Source: a virus
Length of the DNA: 64,000 bases
Strand: one strand, 5' to 3'
IMG/VR virus record: IMGVR_UViG_3300003324_000465
Span: 1-64,000 of that record
Part shown: one piece after another, positions 6,786 to 15,356 of the stretch
Position numbering within the stretch: position 1 is the stretch's first letter
How the letters are laid out: each line of letters opens with the position of its first letter
Made by a program: the position numbers and the translations under genes
Notes under the pieces: generated by a model
What the model saw: the letters and a program-made list of their open reading frames with translations, nothing else
Told to the model about the DNA's origin: nothing
Database searches by the model: none

Positions 6786-6890
6786 AATGCCCTACAAGGC
6801 CCCTCAGTTGCCCTCAGACGCACGAAAGTATCAAAACCCTATCTGAGTAGGGAAATGATTTTTCGGAAGCTCTGAGGGCTTCCTATTTTA
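6785..6890 (+). repeat. operon-end inverted-repeat element, copy 1
   Basis: Begins GAATGCCCTACAAGGCCCCT directly after the stop codon. GCCCTCAGA (6810-6818) pairs perfectly with TCTGAGGGC (6871-6879). Between them is AGTATCAAAAC...ATCTGAG, shared with the minus-strand copies near 25.1 and 28.2 kb. A local hairpin GGAAGC/GCTTCC followed by TATTTTATT gives a plausible intrinsic terminator. Confidence 0.75.
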
Positions 6891-6923
6891 TTATATAATA
6901 AAAATAATAAGGAAAAAATATTC

Positions 6924-7298
6924 ATGGCAAGACATGATAAGTACCTAATAGATTATATAAAGCGTTTAAAGGAAGCAGCAGGAATAACTGCCCGCGATAA
7001 TATACAAACTGATTACGGATCATTCATGGAATATGGGTATATGCCAAAACAAAATATGAACAAACAAACCGTTAAACCCACTATGCGCGTGTTGTGTCAA
7101 GGATGTAAAAATAACGGCTATGCTTGTGCTCGCTGTCATGGTGAAGGATATATAGAGATACTTACGAGAGAATATACGGCTAAGACAGTACGTATGTATA
7201 AGTTTTGCCATAGCTGTGGAGATGAATTACCAGAGAATGCGTATTATTGTATCATGTGTGGTAAACAAATAAGGAATATATATATATATGAAAAGTAG
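6924..7298 (+). CDS. zinc-finger protein
   Basis: Residues about 58-75 carry CQGCKNNGYACARCHGEG, like one DnaJ-type zinc-binding CxxC pair set. The C-terminus has a zinc ribbon, CHSCGDELP...CIMCG. Two zinc sites in 124 residues suggest a nucleic-acid or protein-binding adaptor. It is the first gene after the operon-end element at 6785-6890. Confidence 0.7.
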   Translation: MARHDKYLIDYIKRLKEAAGITARDNIQTDYGSFMEYGYMPKQNMNKQTVKPTMRVLCQGCKNNGYACARCHGEGYIEILTREYTAKTVRMYKFCHSCGDELPENAYYCIMCGKQIRNIYIYEK

Positions 7299-7563
7299 AC
7301 TGTATGGTTTTAAAGAAAATTGGCCCGATGGTGAAATATATCTTGTTAATGCAGATACATTAGACGAAGCTACAACATATTTTATTGCATATAAACAAGA
7401 GATAAATTCACATTTTGGTATAACAGAACATAAACTTATAAAAACAACGGTAGGAGCATATTTGCAAGCGTATTGTGGAAATGCAACACATGCTTTTTCA
7501 TATCTTGTTTGTACATATATAATGTCGCCAGGCGTACTTACAGAAATAGAAATATACGAATAA
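7288..7563 (+). CDS. small phage protein, YxFxxxxPDGE family (91 aa)
   Basis: Overlaps the preceding gene by 11 nt. RLYGFKENWPDGEIYLVNAD and TLDEATTYFI follow a pattern seen in several short genes here: aromatic strand, turn, strand, then 'A.(S/T)..EA' helix. Function unknown. Confidence 0.6.
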   Translation: MKSRLYGFKENWPDGEIYLVNADTLDEATTYFIAYKQEINSHFGITEHKLIKTTVGAYLQAYCGNATHAFSYLVCTYIMSPGVLTEIEIYE

Positions 7564-7594
7564 AGAAACGAATAATTGAAAGGATACACATGTT

Positions 7595-7843
7595 ATGGAC
7601 ATTTACACATTTACTGGGTTTTTTCCTAATGGAGATACAATACGTTATATTCATGCTCATAGCTTACATAACGCTATCGCTAACTTACAGCAATCAGAAC
7701 CATTTATATATAACACAGATATAGGCAACATTACTCCTATTGATTCGGGCAAATTTATAGTTGTATTGCAGGACGAAGGTAGAATAGTCACCTATACTGT
7801 TATATGGTATAAACGATATACATCGTTAGATGGTATAAGCTAA
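7595..7843 (+). CDS. small phage protein, same family (82 aa)
   Basis: IYTFTGFFPNGDTIRYIHAHSLHNAIANL matches the layout of the genes at 7288 and 9220: strand, turn with Gly-Asp, strand, then a helix starting at 'HSLHNA'. AAAGGATACACATGTT precedes the ATG. Function unknown. Confidence 0.6.
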   Translation: MDIYTFTGFFPNGDTIRYIHAHSLHNAIANLQQSEPFIYNTDIGNITPIDSGKFIVVLQDEGRIVTYTVIWYKRYTSLDGIS

Positions 7844-7844
7844 A

Positions 7845-8477
7845 ATGAAAAAATACGATTTAATTGTAGCAGACAACCCATGGAAATACGATAATATGCA
7901 ACAAAATGATCCTAAACGTGGCGGTATTACATATCGTACATTAACAATGCAAGAATTATACGATATACCTTTATATAAAGCAGCTAAAGATGACAGTATT
8001 CTTGTATCGTGGGTTACATATCCTAAACTACTGGACTCTATATATGAATTTCCCAATCCATTAGCAATTATAAAGCAATGGGGGTTTCGTCCTGTTACTG
8101 CATTATTTATATGGATTAAGACAAATAAACGAGGGCAGCTTATAGAAGAAGATACGAATCTATTAGAATATGATGATTGGTATTCTGGTCTTGGGCGATA
8201 TAGTAATACAAATGCAGAAATGGCAATACTAGCACGTAGAGGTAAGGCATTACCAAGAATAGATAGAACAGTAAAACAGCATATATTTGCTCCTATAGGT
8301 GGTCACAGCGAAAAGCCACAAGAACAATATAGACGTTTATCAAGATTATTTGGTGATGATATTGATCGTCTTGAGATATTTGCGCGTAAACAGAATCCAC
8401 CTCCGAGCAATTGGGATGCTACTGGACTGGATTTTGACGGTATGGATATTAGAGAATGGATAAAACAATATGATTGA
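7845..8477 (+). CDS. MT-A70-type adenine methyltransferase
   Basis: Near the N-terminus, LIVADNPWKYDN aligns with the MT-A70 catalytic motif DPPW, here DNPW. ITYRTLTMQELYDIPL, FIWIKTNK and the C-terminal HSEKPQEQYRRL are hallmarks of the phage MT-A70 family, which transfers methyl from SAM to N6 of adenine in DNA. 210 residues is normal. The Pro-to-Asn change may affect activity. It overlaps the next methylase by 8 nt, so both are made together. Confidence 0.85.
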   Translation: MKKYDLIVADNPWKYDNMQQNDPKRGGITYRTLTMQELYDIPLYKAAKDDSILVSWVTYPKLLDSIYEFPNPLAIIKQWGFRPVTALFIWIKTNKRGQLIEEDTNLLEYDDWYSGLGRYSNTNAEMAILARRGKALPRIDRTVKQHIFAPIGGHSEKPQEQYRRLSRLFGDDIDRLEIFARKQNPPPSNWDATGLDFDGMDIREWIKQYD

Positions 8478-9192
8478 TCTCTATCATGAAGATAATCTAA
8501 CTGTATTACCAAGACTAGCAACAAATAGTATTCAACTTATTTATTCTGATATACTGTTTGGCACGAATAAAGATTTCCATGATTATAGTGATAAAATCGA
8601 TATTGAGCGTTTTTATATACCAAGATTTGTTGAAATGCGGCGTGTATTATCTAACACTGGCTTACTCTATATTCATACAGATACTACAAATGGGCATTAT
8701 ATAAAAGTAATACTTGATCAAATATTTGGGCGCGCACAATTTAGAAATGAAATAATATGGTATTTTAATAGTAGTCCAAGAAGGAAAAAAGACTTTGGGA
8801 AAAGACATCATACTATTTTTAGATATTCTAAAAGCGATGATTATGTGTTTTATCCTATAAGAGTACCATATTCCAAGAGCGCGCCTCGTGGATATGCAAA
8901 AGAACAGTATTATCATCCTGATGGTAAAGTTATGGATGATGTATGGATCATTAACAGTTTAGGTCAAAACGATAAGCATGAACGTACAGGATATGCAACG
9001 CAAAAACCAGTAGCACTCTTAGATTATATTATATGCAGTTCAAGCAAAGAAGGTGATACAGTTGCGGATTTCTTTTTAGGTTCAGGTACAACGGCAGTAT
9101 CAGCATTAAAAAATGGGCGCATATTTATAGGTGTGGATATAAATGAGCGTGCTATACAAATAACAAAAGAAAGAATAAAACAATATTATTAA
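8470..9192 (+). CDS. beta-class N4/N6 DNA methyltransferase-like protein
   Basis: DLYHEDNLTVLPRL opens the fold. The catalytic tetrad position reads SDILFGT instead of DPPFGT. The target-recognition part follows, then GYATQKPVALLDYIICSSSK, DFFLGSGTTAVSA (SAM motif I) and FIGVDINERAI, in the beta order of type III and orphan modification enzymes. Loss of both prolines suggests impaired methyl transfer or an unusual substrate. It ends an overlapping pair with the MT-A70 gene. Confidence 0.8.
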   Translation: MIDLYHEDNLTVLPRLATNSIQLIYSDILFGTNKDFHDYSDKIDIERFYIPRFVEMRRVLSNTGLLYIHTDTTNGHYIKVILDQIFGRAQFRNEIIWYFNSSPRRKKDFGKRHHTIFRYSKSDDYVFYPIRVPYSKSAPRGYAKEQYYHPDGKVMDDVWIINSLGQNDKHERTGYATQKPVALLDYIICSSSKEGDTVADFFLGSGTTAVSALKNGRIFIGVDINERAIQITKERIKQYY

Positions 9193-9219
9193 GCACTAAT
9201 CATAGGAAAGATATAACAT

Positions 9220-9471
9220 ATGACTAAATTATATGTCTTTGAAGGACAAACACCAGATTGTGAATATGATCTTATTGTTGCTGTTAGTTTAGAAAAGGCG
9301 CTAGAATACCATGCTACAGAACATATAGGTACAACATCCGAACTTACATATTTTAAAGGACAGACATTTATCAAATATACAATTGCATCTAAAGGTTCGG
9401 ATGGTAGGATATACTACGGTACGTGGAGCTATGGAATTAAAGAATATTTTATAAAAGAAGGTATTTTATGA
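9220..9471 (+). CDS. small phage protein, LYVFEG family (83 aa)
   Basis: TKLYVFEGQTPDCEYDLIVAVSLEKALEY shares the strand-turn-strand-'SLEKA' plan with the genes at 7288 and 7595 and minus-strand genes at 34147 and 36747. AGATATAACAT precedes the ATG. The TGA overlaps the next ATG. Confidence 0.6.
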   Translation: MTKLYVFEGQTPDCEYDLIVAVSLEKALEYHATEHIGTTSELTYFKGQTFIKYTIASKGSDGRIYYGTWSYGIKEYFIKEGIL

Positions 9472-9767
9472 ATAAATTATGGTCTTTTGATGCTGATTTT
9501 GGGAGACATGGATATTTATCTGGATTATTTATTGCTACCGATGAAGAAATAACTAAATTACAAGACGGATATGTTAATTTTGGTGAAGTGTTAGGCAAGC
9601 ATTCAGAAGTATTGATTGATAATTTTAACATTAAAGATTTTATTACATGCGTGACTGATGATCAACAATTGATTGATCGCCTAGAAAAAGCATTTGGTAG
9701 TAAGACTCTATCAGGATATAATCCATTAGGCTATATCCGCGGACAAGAAGAAGAGGATGAAGAATAA
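9468..9767 (+). CDS. acidic hypothetical protein (99 aa)
   Basis: ATGA overlap at the start. The N-terminus (KLWSFDADFGRHGYLSGLFIATDEEI) again resembles the small LYxF family, with 'T.EEI' replacing 'SLE+A'. It ends in a run of Glu/Asp (QEEEDEE), and one base overlaps the next start. Confidence 0.6.
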   Translation: MNKLWSFDADFGRHGYLSGLFIATDEEITKLQDGYVNFGEVLGKHSEVLIDNFNIKDFITCVTDDQQLIDRLEKAFGSKTLSGYNPLGYIRGQEEEDEE

Positions 9768-10438
9768 TGCTAGGTATTATTCCAGCAGCAGGATCAGCCA
9801 AACGCTTTAATGGTAAATATAAAGAATTTTTACGTCTTCACAATGGAGCATATTTACTTGATAATGCGTTTTTGACATTAGATCATTTTGGAGCGAGCAA
9901 TTATATACTGATAAGTAACGCAGAAAAAATACATAAACACGCCACACACCTTGAATTATTTGCACGCAAATATATACCACATACGAAAATTATGTTACAG
10001 CAAGATTATACAGATATGTGGCAAGCTATACGGCTAACTTTACCATATAATGATGTATATAATATGCTTGTATTACCCGATACGTATTGGACAGCACCAC
10101 ATGTAGATCATAGTATGCTGTATCAAGATATTATTTTTGGTATATTTACAACGTATACACCTGAACGATTTAGCGTTATTTTCAAAGATACGATTGTAAC
10201 AAAATCTGAAGAATTACAAGATACTGGTGTCTATTCTGCATGGGGTGCAGTTATATGGTCTGATTACGTTACTGATTTCTGGTTAAAACAAGAGTCACTT
10301 CTAGGTGCATATGCTACATATGATGATGCTTTTAGAGATGCTATACATCAGTTCGGCTATAGTACATTTCCTATAAATCAGTATTACGACTTTGCATCGC
10401 AAGAAGCTTATGATCAATTCTTGACAAACAATCACTAG
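9767..10438 (+). CDS. nucleotidyltransferase-like protein (GT-A fold)
   Basis: The N-terminus LGIIPAAGSAKRFNGKYKEF matches the nucleotide-binding loop of sugar-phosphate and IspD-type nucleotidyltransferases (AAG...R..G..K). MLVLPDTYW provides the Asp of the metal-binding strand. 223 residues is near the catalytic-core size. Such enzymes make NDP-sugars, which could feed the glycosyltransferase genes at 13.2-14.5 and 57-58 kb. The substrate cannot be read from sequence. Confidence 0.75.
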   Translation: MLGIIPAAGSAKRFNGKYKEFLRLHNGAYLLDNAFLTLDHFGASNYILISNAEKIHKHATHLELFARKYIPHTKIMLQQDYTDMWQAIRLTLPYNDVYNMLVLPDTYWTAPHVDHSMLYQDIIFGIFTTYTPERFSVIFKDTIVTKSEELQDTGVYSAWGAVIWSDYVTDFWLKQESLLGAYATYDDAFRDAIHQFGYSTFPINQYYDFASQEAYDQFLTNNH

Positions 10439-10449
10439 AACTGTATACT
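10421..10449 (+). promoter_or_regulatory. sigma70-type promoter
   Basis: TTGACA (10421-10426), a 17-bp spacer and TATACT (10444-10449). The -35 box lies within the 3' end of the nucleotidyltransferase gene. The promoter should start the transcript for the exonuclease to RNA ligase genes. Confidence 0.85.
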
Positions 10450-10492
10450 ACATGACAATGAATATTGTTTAGAAAGTAGAAAGAAGTTAAAA

Positions 10493-11131
10493 GTGGTTAC
10501 AGTTCTAACAGGTGATTTAACATTACAATGGTATGATGCTGCGGTACAGTCAGGGATTGTAGGAGTTGATATTGAAACAAGCGGGCTAGATAAGCTCAAA
10601 GATAAAATAGCATGTATTCAATTATCCATTGTAAATTACGGCAATGTTATAGTTCGGTTTCCAAATGTGTACCCTACACATCTACTAGCGTTATTAGAAA
10701 ATGCAAAGATAAAAAAGATTTTTCACCTTGCAACTTTTGATCTTAATTTTTTAATGCGTGATTATAATACAATTTGGCCGCAAAACATAGCAGATACAAT
10801 AATAGCAGCAAAATTACTTGATCCGAAAAAACAATTATTTGTACATCCTATTACAGGGCGTCCTAGTCACTCACTTGCTGCTCTGGTATGGCATTACAAA
10901 GAGGTAATTTTGAACAAAGAGCTTGCCGTAAGCAATTGGTTTACTAAAAAATTAACCAAAAAACAACTTGACTATGCTGTACAGGATGTGGTATACTTAC
11001 CTTATATTTTAGAGCAGCTAGAAAAATCCTTACCGCCCTACAAGCAAATGTTAGCGCATGAGGCATTTAATAATTTACCGGCATATGTAGCACTAGAACA
11101 AATTGGTATAAAAAATATTTATGGCTATTAA
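10493..11131 (+). CDS. DEDDy 3'-5' exonuclease (RNase D/Pol I exo-like)
   Basis: GTG start after AGAAAG. The motifs are VDIETSGL (Asp26, Glu28), HLATFDLNFL (Asp83) and YAVQDVVYL (Tyr161, Asp165), a complete DEDDy active site. The 212-residue protein has no HRDC or polymerase domain. It could trim tRNA 3' ends (RNase D-like) or DNA ends. Neighbouring RNA ligase and upstream tRNAs make an RNA role attractive, but this is inference. The polymerase at 49.7 kb carries its own DEDDy domain. Confidence 0.85.
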   Translation: MVTVLTGDLTLQWYDAAVQSGIVGVDIETSGLDKLKDKIACIQLSIVNYGNVIVRFPNVYPTHLLALLENAKIKKIFHLATFDLNFLMRDYNTIWPQNIADTIIAAKLLDPKKQLFVHPITGRPSHSLAALVWHYKEVILNKELAVSNWFTKKLTKKQLDYAVQDVVYLPYILEQLEKSLPPYKQMLAHEAFNNLPAYVALEQIGIKNIYGY

Positions 11132-11453
11132 ATCAGGTTTCGTGTATGCCATAAGTAATAACCGCGGGCAGATTAAATTAGGAAAAACCATAAATATAGA
11201 GCAGCGTAAGAGATCGTTACAAACAGGCAACGTTGATAAGCTTAAAATGCTCTATACGCTTCATGTATCTGATATACATAAAGCAGAACGTTCACTTCAT
11301 GCGTTGTTTGCTGTCTATAGAAAACATGGAGAATGGTTTGAGCTAGATAAGAAAGGCTGTGAACTATTAAAAGAAGTATTCGATGTAACAATTACTACAG
11401 ATGCGCGCTGGAATAGTATGTATCACTTAGGGTTAAGAAAGGAACGAAAATGA
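11121..11453 (+). CDS. T5orf172/MUG113-type GIY-YIG-fold protein
   Basis: GFVYAISNNRGQIKLGKTIN, then QRKRSLQTGN...LHVSDIHKAERSLHALF...GEWFEL, is the T5orf172 pattern, a GIY-YIG nuclease-superfamily domain frequent in phages. The GIY-YIG tyrosine and arginine are represented by VYAI and the IEQRKRSL helix. Probably a DNA-binding or nicking protein. It overlaps both neighbours. Confidence 0.8.
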   Translation: MAIKSGFVYAISNNRGQIKLGKTINIEQRKRSLQTGNVDKLKMLYTLHVSDIHKAERSLHALFAVYRKHGEWFELDKKGCELLKEVFDVTITTDARWNSMYHLGLRKERK

Positions 11454-11623
11454 ATGATCATGAATTATGTGTTATCTTAAACACAATGGATATTCCAGAG
11501 AATCGCAAAGATATTACAAACAAAGCAAATATACAATGGTTATTACGTAATATATCAATTCGCAATTTTGGGCATGCTAAATTAAATAATGTTATCGAAG
11601 AACTGAAAGGCCGGATGAAATGA
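11450..11623 (+). CDS. hypothetical protein (57 aa)
   Basis: ATGA overlaps on both sides place it firmly in the operon. A helical, mildly basic product with no recognised domain. Confidence 0.65.
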   Translation: MNDHELCVILNTMDIPENRKDITNKANIQWLLRNISIRNFGHAKLNNVIEELKGRMK

Positions 11624-12927
11624 GCTATAGCGCATATATTGCAAGGTTACAGAATATCCGTAAACATCCAAATGCTGATCGCCTTATGTTGGCAGATGTG
11701 ATGGGTTATCAAGTTGTTATTGGATTGGATCATTTTGAAGGTGAGAAAGGAGTTTTCTTTCCCGCTGATGGTCAACTTAGTGAAGCTTTTGCAAAAGCAA
11801 ATGATCTGATTGGTTACATTGATCCCGCTACTGGCGAGCGTAAAGGTGGATTTTTTGATGAAAAGCGTAAGGTAAAAGCGCAGAAGTTTCGCGGTGTTAA
11901 AAGTGAGGGTTTCTGGATGCCTTTGTCTGCATTGGATTCATTTATTGATTTTTTGCAGCTAAATACATTTTCTTTGCCTTCAGAATACGATTACAAAGAA
12001 GGTGAAGCCATTACTGATGTCATGGGCAATGAAATTTGCCGTAGATATGAGACAGAAGAAACACGTAAAGCAGCGGCACAAAATAAACAAGGCACACGAG
12101 CAGAAACACGTTTCTTTCCAAAGCATTTAGAAACAGGACAATTTCTTATCGAAGCATCTAATATACCAATAGGATCACGTATTATTCTATCTGAAAAGCT
12201 TCATGGTACTTCTCATAGAGAAGGTAAAACATGGATAGATGTTTCATTACCATGGTATAAACGATTTGTTAATTGGATAATGCGCCGCGATTATTATCCA
12301 AAGAAGCAATTAGCGCATTTGATCGGTACTCGCAACACAACATTATCAGAAACATCAAAAGACTATCATGGAGACAAGTCATTTCGTTACAAAGCGGCAC
12401 AATCTCATATGCCATTAAATGACGGTGAATTGCTTTACGGTGAGATTGTAGGGTATACTTCTAATGGACAGCTTATTATGCCCGCGCATAATAATGCCAA
12501 GACAAAAGATAAAGAAGTAACAAAACAGTATGGTACTGAAATGCGTTATACCTATGGTACGCAAAAAGGCGAATCAAGGCTCTATGCGTATCGTATAGCA
12601 GTAATGAACGAGCAGGGACTTGCACGCGAATTGTCATATGATGAATTTGTACAACGTGCGCAAGAATTAGGCGTTAGAACCGTACCTGTTATTGCTAACT
12701 TTACATATGATGGTAATATTGAATCTCTAACATCACAGATACCATTATTAGCAGATGGACATTCTGTACTAGATCCTAATCATATTATGGAAGGCGTTGT
12801 ACTGCGTATTGAAACACCTAATAATGGGCGTATCTATTTTCTAAAATACAAATCTTTCTTATTCCGCGTGCTGGAAGGTATTGCAAAAGAAGATGATACC
12901 TATGTAGATACAGAGGAAGCAAATTAA
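11620..12927 (+). CDS. RNA ligase, DRB0094 family
   Basis: The 435-residue protein has an N-terminal beta module (about 1-115) and a nucleotidyltransferase domain whose adenylation motif is SEKLHGTSHR (Lys193), the DRB0094/Deinococcus Rnl signature. Later motifs include LYGEIVGY and MEGVVLRIE with LKYKS, typical of ligase motifs IIIa, IV and V. Such ligases seal nicked RNA 3'-OH/5'-phosphate ends. Together with the tRNA cluster this suggests repair of tRNAs cut by host anticodon nucleases, which is inference. Confidence 0.9.
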   Translation: MSYSAYIARLQNIRKHPNADRLMLADVMGYQVVIGLDHFEGEKGVFFPADGQLSEAFAKANDLIGYIDPATGERKGGFFDEKRKVKAQKFRGVKSEGFWMPLSALDSFIDFLQLNTFSLPSEYDYKEGEAITDVMGNEICRRYETEETRKAAAQNKQGTRAETRFFPKHLETGQFLIEASNIPIGSRIILSEKLHGTSHREGKTWIDVSLPWYKRFVNWIMRRDYYPKKQLAHLIGTRNTTLSETSKDYHGDKSFRYKAAQSHMPLNDGELLYGEIVGYTSNGQLIMPAHNNAKTKDKEVTKQYGTEMRYTYGTQKGESRLYAYRIAVMNEQGLARELSYDEFVQRAQELGVRTVPVIANFTYDGNIESLTSQIPLLADGHSVLDPNHIMEGVVLRIETPNNGRIYFLKYKSFLFRVLEGIAKEDDTYVDTEEAN

Positions 12928-13116
12928 ATGTGTCAATATTGTACTCCTATGCAATGCTACACATGCGGATCATTGCTGTGTGAGGAATGCTATCAATGCG
13001 CAAGTGAAGGGCACAATAAAGAATGTAGCCGCTATATCAGACCAGAAGTAATAGCATTTTTAGAAAAAAGTCTAAAAGAACGTCCTGATATATGGCGTAT
13101 ATTAGCAGAATTGTAA
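12928..13116 (+). CDS. small cysteine-rich zinc-binding protein (62 aa)
   Basis: Starts at the base after the ligase stop. CxxC..CxxC repeats (CQYCTPMQCYTCGSLLCEEC...C...H..EC) resemble a compact zinc finger or B-box. The C-terminus is a helix. The role is unknown, possibly an accessory of the ligase. Confidence 0.65.
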   Translation: MCQYCTPMQCYTCGSLLCEECYQCASEGHNKECSRYIRPEVIAFLEKSLKERPDIWRILAEL

Positions 13117-13162
13117 GAGGGGTGCATAATAAAAGCCCCGCATTATAAAAAGAATATTAAGA

Positions 13163-13191
13163 AACAGCCTTTACCAAAGGGCTGTTTTTCT
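13163..13191 (+). terminator. intrinsic terminator
   Basis: AACAGCC (13163-13169) pairs with GGCTGTT (13180-13186) and is followed by TTTCTGTT. It ends the operon of the RNA ligase. An intercistronic box (about 13127-13150) lies just before it. Confidence 0.8.
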
Positions 13192-13213
13192 GTTACATGA
13201 AAGGAAATAAACC

Positions 13214-13846
13214 ATGGATATAGGTTATATTATTAGCTCTAATATACGTTATCAGAAACCATTAGAAAAACTGTTAAATTCAATGATCTCTTATGGCGTT
13301 AAGCCAGCTAATATCTTTGTTGCAGTAGGGGGATCAGAAGTAGATAGAACAGTAATAGATGGTAGGTGGTATGAAAGATCACATAACTCGTTTGATTATA
13401 CTGGCCTTATTGAACTTATCTTGCATACACCTGATTTTCCTGAATATATTATGACATTACAAGATACAACAGAATTTACGGAACATACGCATGATTTGAT
13501 TCTTAATGGCATTAACGTAGAAAATGACGGTACAGCAGTATACGGCGGGCAATGTAATCTTGTTGTGTATCGTTACTCTTATTTATTGGAACAACGTGAT
13601 TATATTTTATCTCATCGTGATATGAGTAAACTGCATTCTATTCAGACAGAGGGCGAGTTATGGCGTATGATTCCAGATAATAAGCGTGGGCATTATAACA
13701 ATAGTACGATGGATGTATTATCGTATGAGTTTTATCCATATGGTACTGGTATTCCTAGAATTGTAGAACGCTATAATGCAATTCAGCTACTTAAATATAA
13801 AGCCAATTATGGACAGAGTATGCATGCATTAATAACAGAGGCATAA
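13214..13846 (+). CDS. glycosyltransferase-like protein (210 aa)
   Basis: The start (YIISSNIRYQKPLEKLLNSM...NIFVAVGGS) looks like the first strand and helix of a GT-A glycosyltransferase. TLQDTTEFTE sits where a DxD-like site would be. Its stop abuts the next ATG (a clear GT2). No firm motif proves activity; it may be a sister or degenerate glycosyltransferase. Confidence 0.5.
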   Translation: MDIGYIISSNIRYQKPLEKLLNSMISYGVKPANIFVAVGGSEVDRTVIDGRWYERSHNSFDYTGLIELILHTPDFPEYIMTLQDTTEFTEHTHDLILNGINVENDGTAVYGGQCNLVVYRYSYLLEQRDYILSHRDMSKLHSIQTEGELWRMIPDNKRGHYNNSTMDVLSYEFYPYGTGIPRIVERYNAIQLLKYKANYGQSMHALITEA

Positions 13847-14521
13847 ATGAATAAAATACGTTATTGTATTCCTACACTTAATAGATTTGACCATTTACAA
13901 AAAGCGGTTATAGCCGCTAATACTGGTACACAAAAACCTGATGAAATTATCATTATTGATAATAGTGGTAATGGAGGGTCAATACCAGTTATGCAACCAT
14001 TATTACAACGCTATATGAATATTTATATTCTGCCGCAAACATATAATTTAGGTGTATCTAAGTCCTGGAATACATTTATGACCATGTATCCTGATGATAT
14101 GGTTATTATCGCAAATGATGATGTATTTGTACATACGCATGCTATTGAAAATATGGTAAGAGAGCGTCGATTTACTAGCGATACTACCATATTAACCGGA
14201 GCAAGTAATTCAGGAAACATGTTTTCATTATTTACTATAACACATAAAGCATTTGAGCATATAGGTCTGTTTGATGAGAAATTTTATCCCGGCTATTATG
14301 AAGATAATGATTATGCGCGAAGGGCTCTTTTGTTAGGGTATAAGCTTGTAGCATTAGATAATGTAACATATGACCATATTGGAAGTGCTACTATAGCCGC
14401 ATATGATGAGCAAAGAAAGCGAGATCATCATAGTGAATTTAGTAGATTAGGACAATATTATAGAGATAAATGGGGTGGTATGCCGGGACAGGAAGTATAC
14501 ACAATTCCATTTAATAAATAA
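13847..14521 (+). CDS. family 2 glycosyltransferase
   Basis: YCIPTLNRFDHLQKAVIAA, EIIIIDNSGNGG, NLGVSKSWNTFM and VIIANDDVFV (the DxD-equivalent) give a classical GT2 GT-A domain. The later GYYEDNDYARRALLLGYKLV is the acceptor-side ED motif. It would transfer a sugar from an NDP-sugar, probably to phage DNA, a virion protein or host surface glycans. It is paired with the preceding gene. Confidence 0.85.
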   Translation: MNKIRYCIPTLNRFDHLQKAVIAANTGTQKPDEIIIIDNSGNGGSIPVMQPLLQRYMNIYILPQTYNLGVSKSWNTFMTMYPDDMVIIANDDVFVHTHAIENMVRERRFTSDTTILTGASNSGNMFSLFTITHKAFEHIGLFDEKFYPGYYEDNDYARRALLLGYKLVALDNVTYDHIGSATIAAYDEQRKRDHHSEFSRLGQYYRDKWGGMPGQEVYTIPFNK

Positions 14522-14537
14522 ATAAAGGAAATAAAAT

Positions 14538-15182
14538 ATGCAACGTTTAAGGGATTTATACATTAAACTTAAATCTCAGAAAACACCCTTAACCCTTGCA
14601 GTTGTTGCACAAGCGTCCACAATTGCGATATGGATGACGCAAGAAGGACGTACAGGCTTCCCCGTACTGAATCTGGTTATAGCAAGTATAGCAGCATTTA
14701 GCATCGATCTTATTATCGTATCTACAGCTTTTTCAGAAAAGCGTAGTATTGCTGCCTGGATTCTTGCTTTAGCAACTTCTACAATTGCACTCGTGTTTTC
14801 AGCACTCATCGCTGTATACCTTTTTAGTCAAGACGGTACTATAACTCCATGGAATGTGTTACATGCCGCTTTTCCTATTCTCGTATACTTTTATAGCTGG
14901 TTTTTGTCTATCACCCTCCATGACAGAGAACAACACATGTTACACACCGAACAAAAGCTAAAAGAAGAAAAAGAGCTTAAAAGATTGCGCGATTTAGAAC
15001 GCATTCCGCATAATATACAAGAATATCGTATCAGTATTATTCGTAAGCTCATGAATAAGCAAATGAATGCTTCACAAATATATGATATTGTTGGAGGTAT
15101 GCGCGCTAAAGTATTGGAACAAATAAGAGAAATTCAGCAAGAATTGGGAATAAGTGATACAGATGATGTAGAACCAGCGTAG
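14538..15182 (+). CDS. multi-pass membrane protein with C-terminal helical tail
   Basis: Four hydrophobic segments (about residues 17-33, 41-60, 69-96 and 106-127) are followed by a charged coiled-coil-like stretch (EQKLKEEKELKRLRDLERI) and a helix-turn-helix-like end (NASQIYDIVGGMRAKV). The plan resembles DUF2637/Spd-type membrane proteins that accompany FtsK-like translocases on actinobacterial plasmids, but the likeness is by layout only. It stands directly before the repeat-rich leader of the FtsK operon. Confidence 0.6.
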   Translation: MQRLRDLYIKLKSQKTPLTLAVVAQASTIAIWMTQEGRTGFPVLNLVIASIAAFSIDLIIVSTAFSEKRSIAAWILALATSTIALVFSALIAVYLFSQDGTITPWNVLHAAFPILVYFYSWFLSITLHDREQHMLHTEQKLKEEKELKRLRDLERIPHNIQEYRISIIRKLMNKQMNASQIYDIVGGMRAKVLEQIREIQQELGISDTDDVEPA

Positions 15183-15356
15183 TATAATATAGTACCACGA
15201 TAGTACCATGTAGTACATAGCGCGTACTATTTAGTACACAGGATTGATAATAGAAATGATAATTATCAAATCATTATCAATGTATCACTTCTATTATCAA
15301 ATTATCAATAAAACAGTACATATATAACATTGATAATTTGATAAGAAAGGTCATAC
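15183..15356 (+). promoter_or_regulatory. iteron-like repeat cluster before the FtsK operon
   Basis: Two interleaved repeats fill this 174-bp gap. TAGTAC/GTACTA occurs about five times between 15190 and 15240. TTGATAAT/ATTATCAA occurs about eight times in both orientations between 15240 and 15345, including a compact palindrome AATGATAATTATCAAATCATT. The ribosome site GAAAGG follows. It looks like a repressor-operator array, a replication origin or a partition centromere. No partition gene is seen nearby. Confidence 0.65.

Noticed and set aside
7473-7724. 83-codon plus-strand frame overlapping two small genes
   Set aside because: It spans the gap and parts of 7288-7563 and 7595-7843, both of which have better starts and family resemblance.
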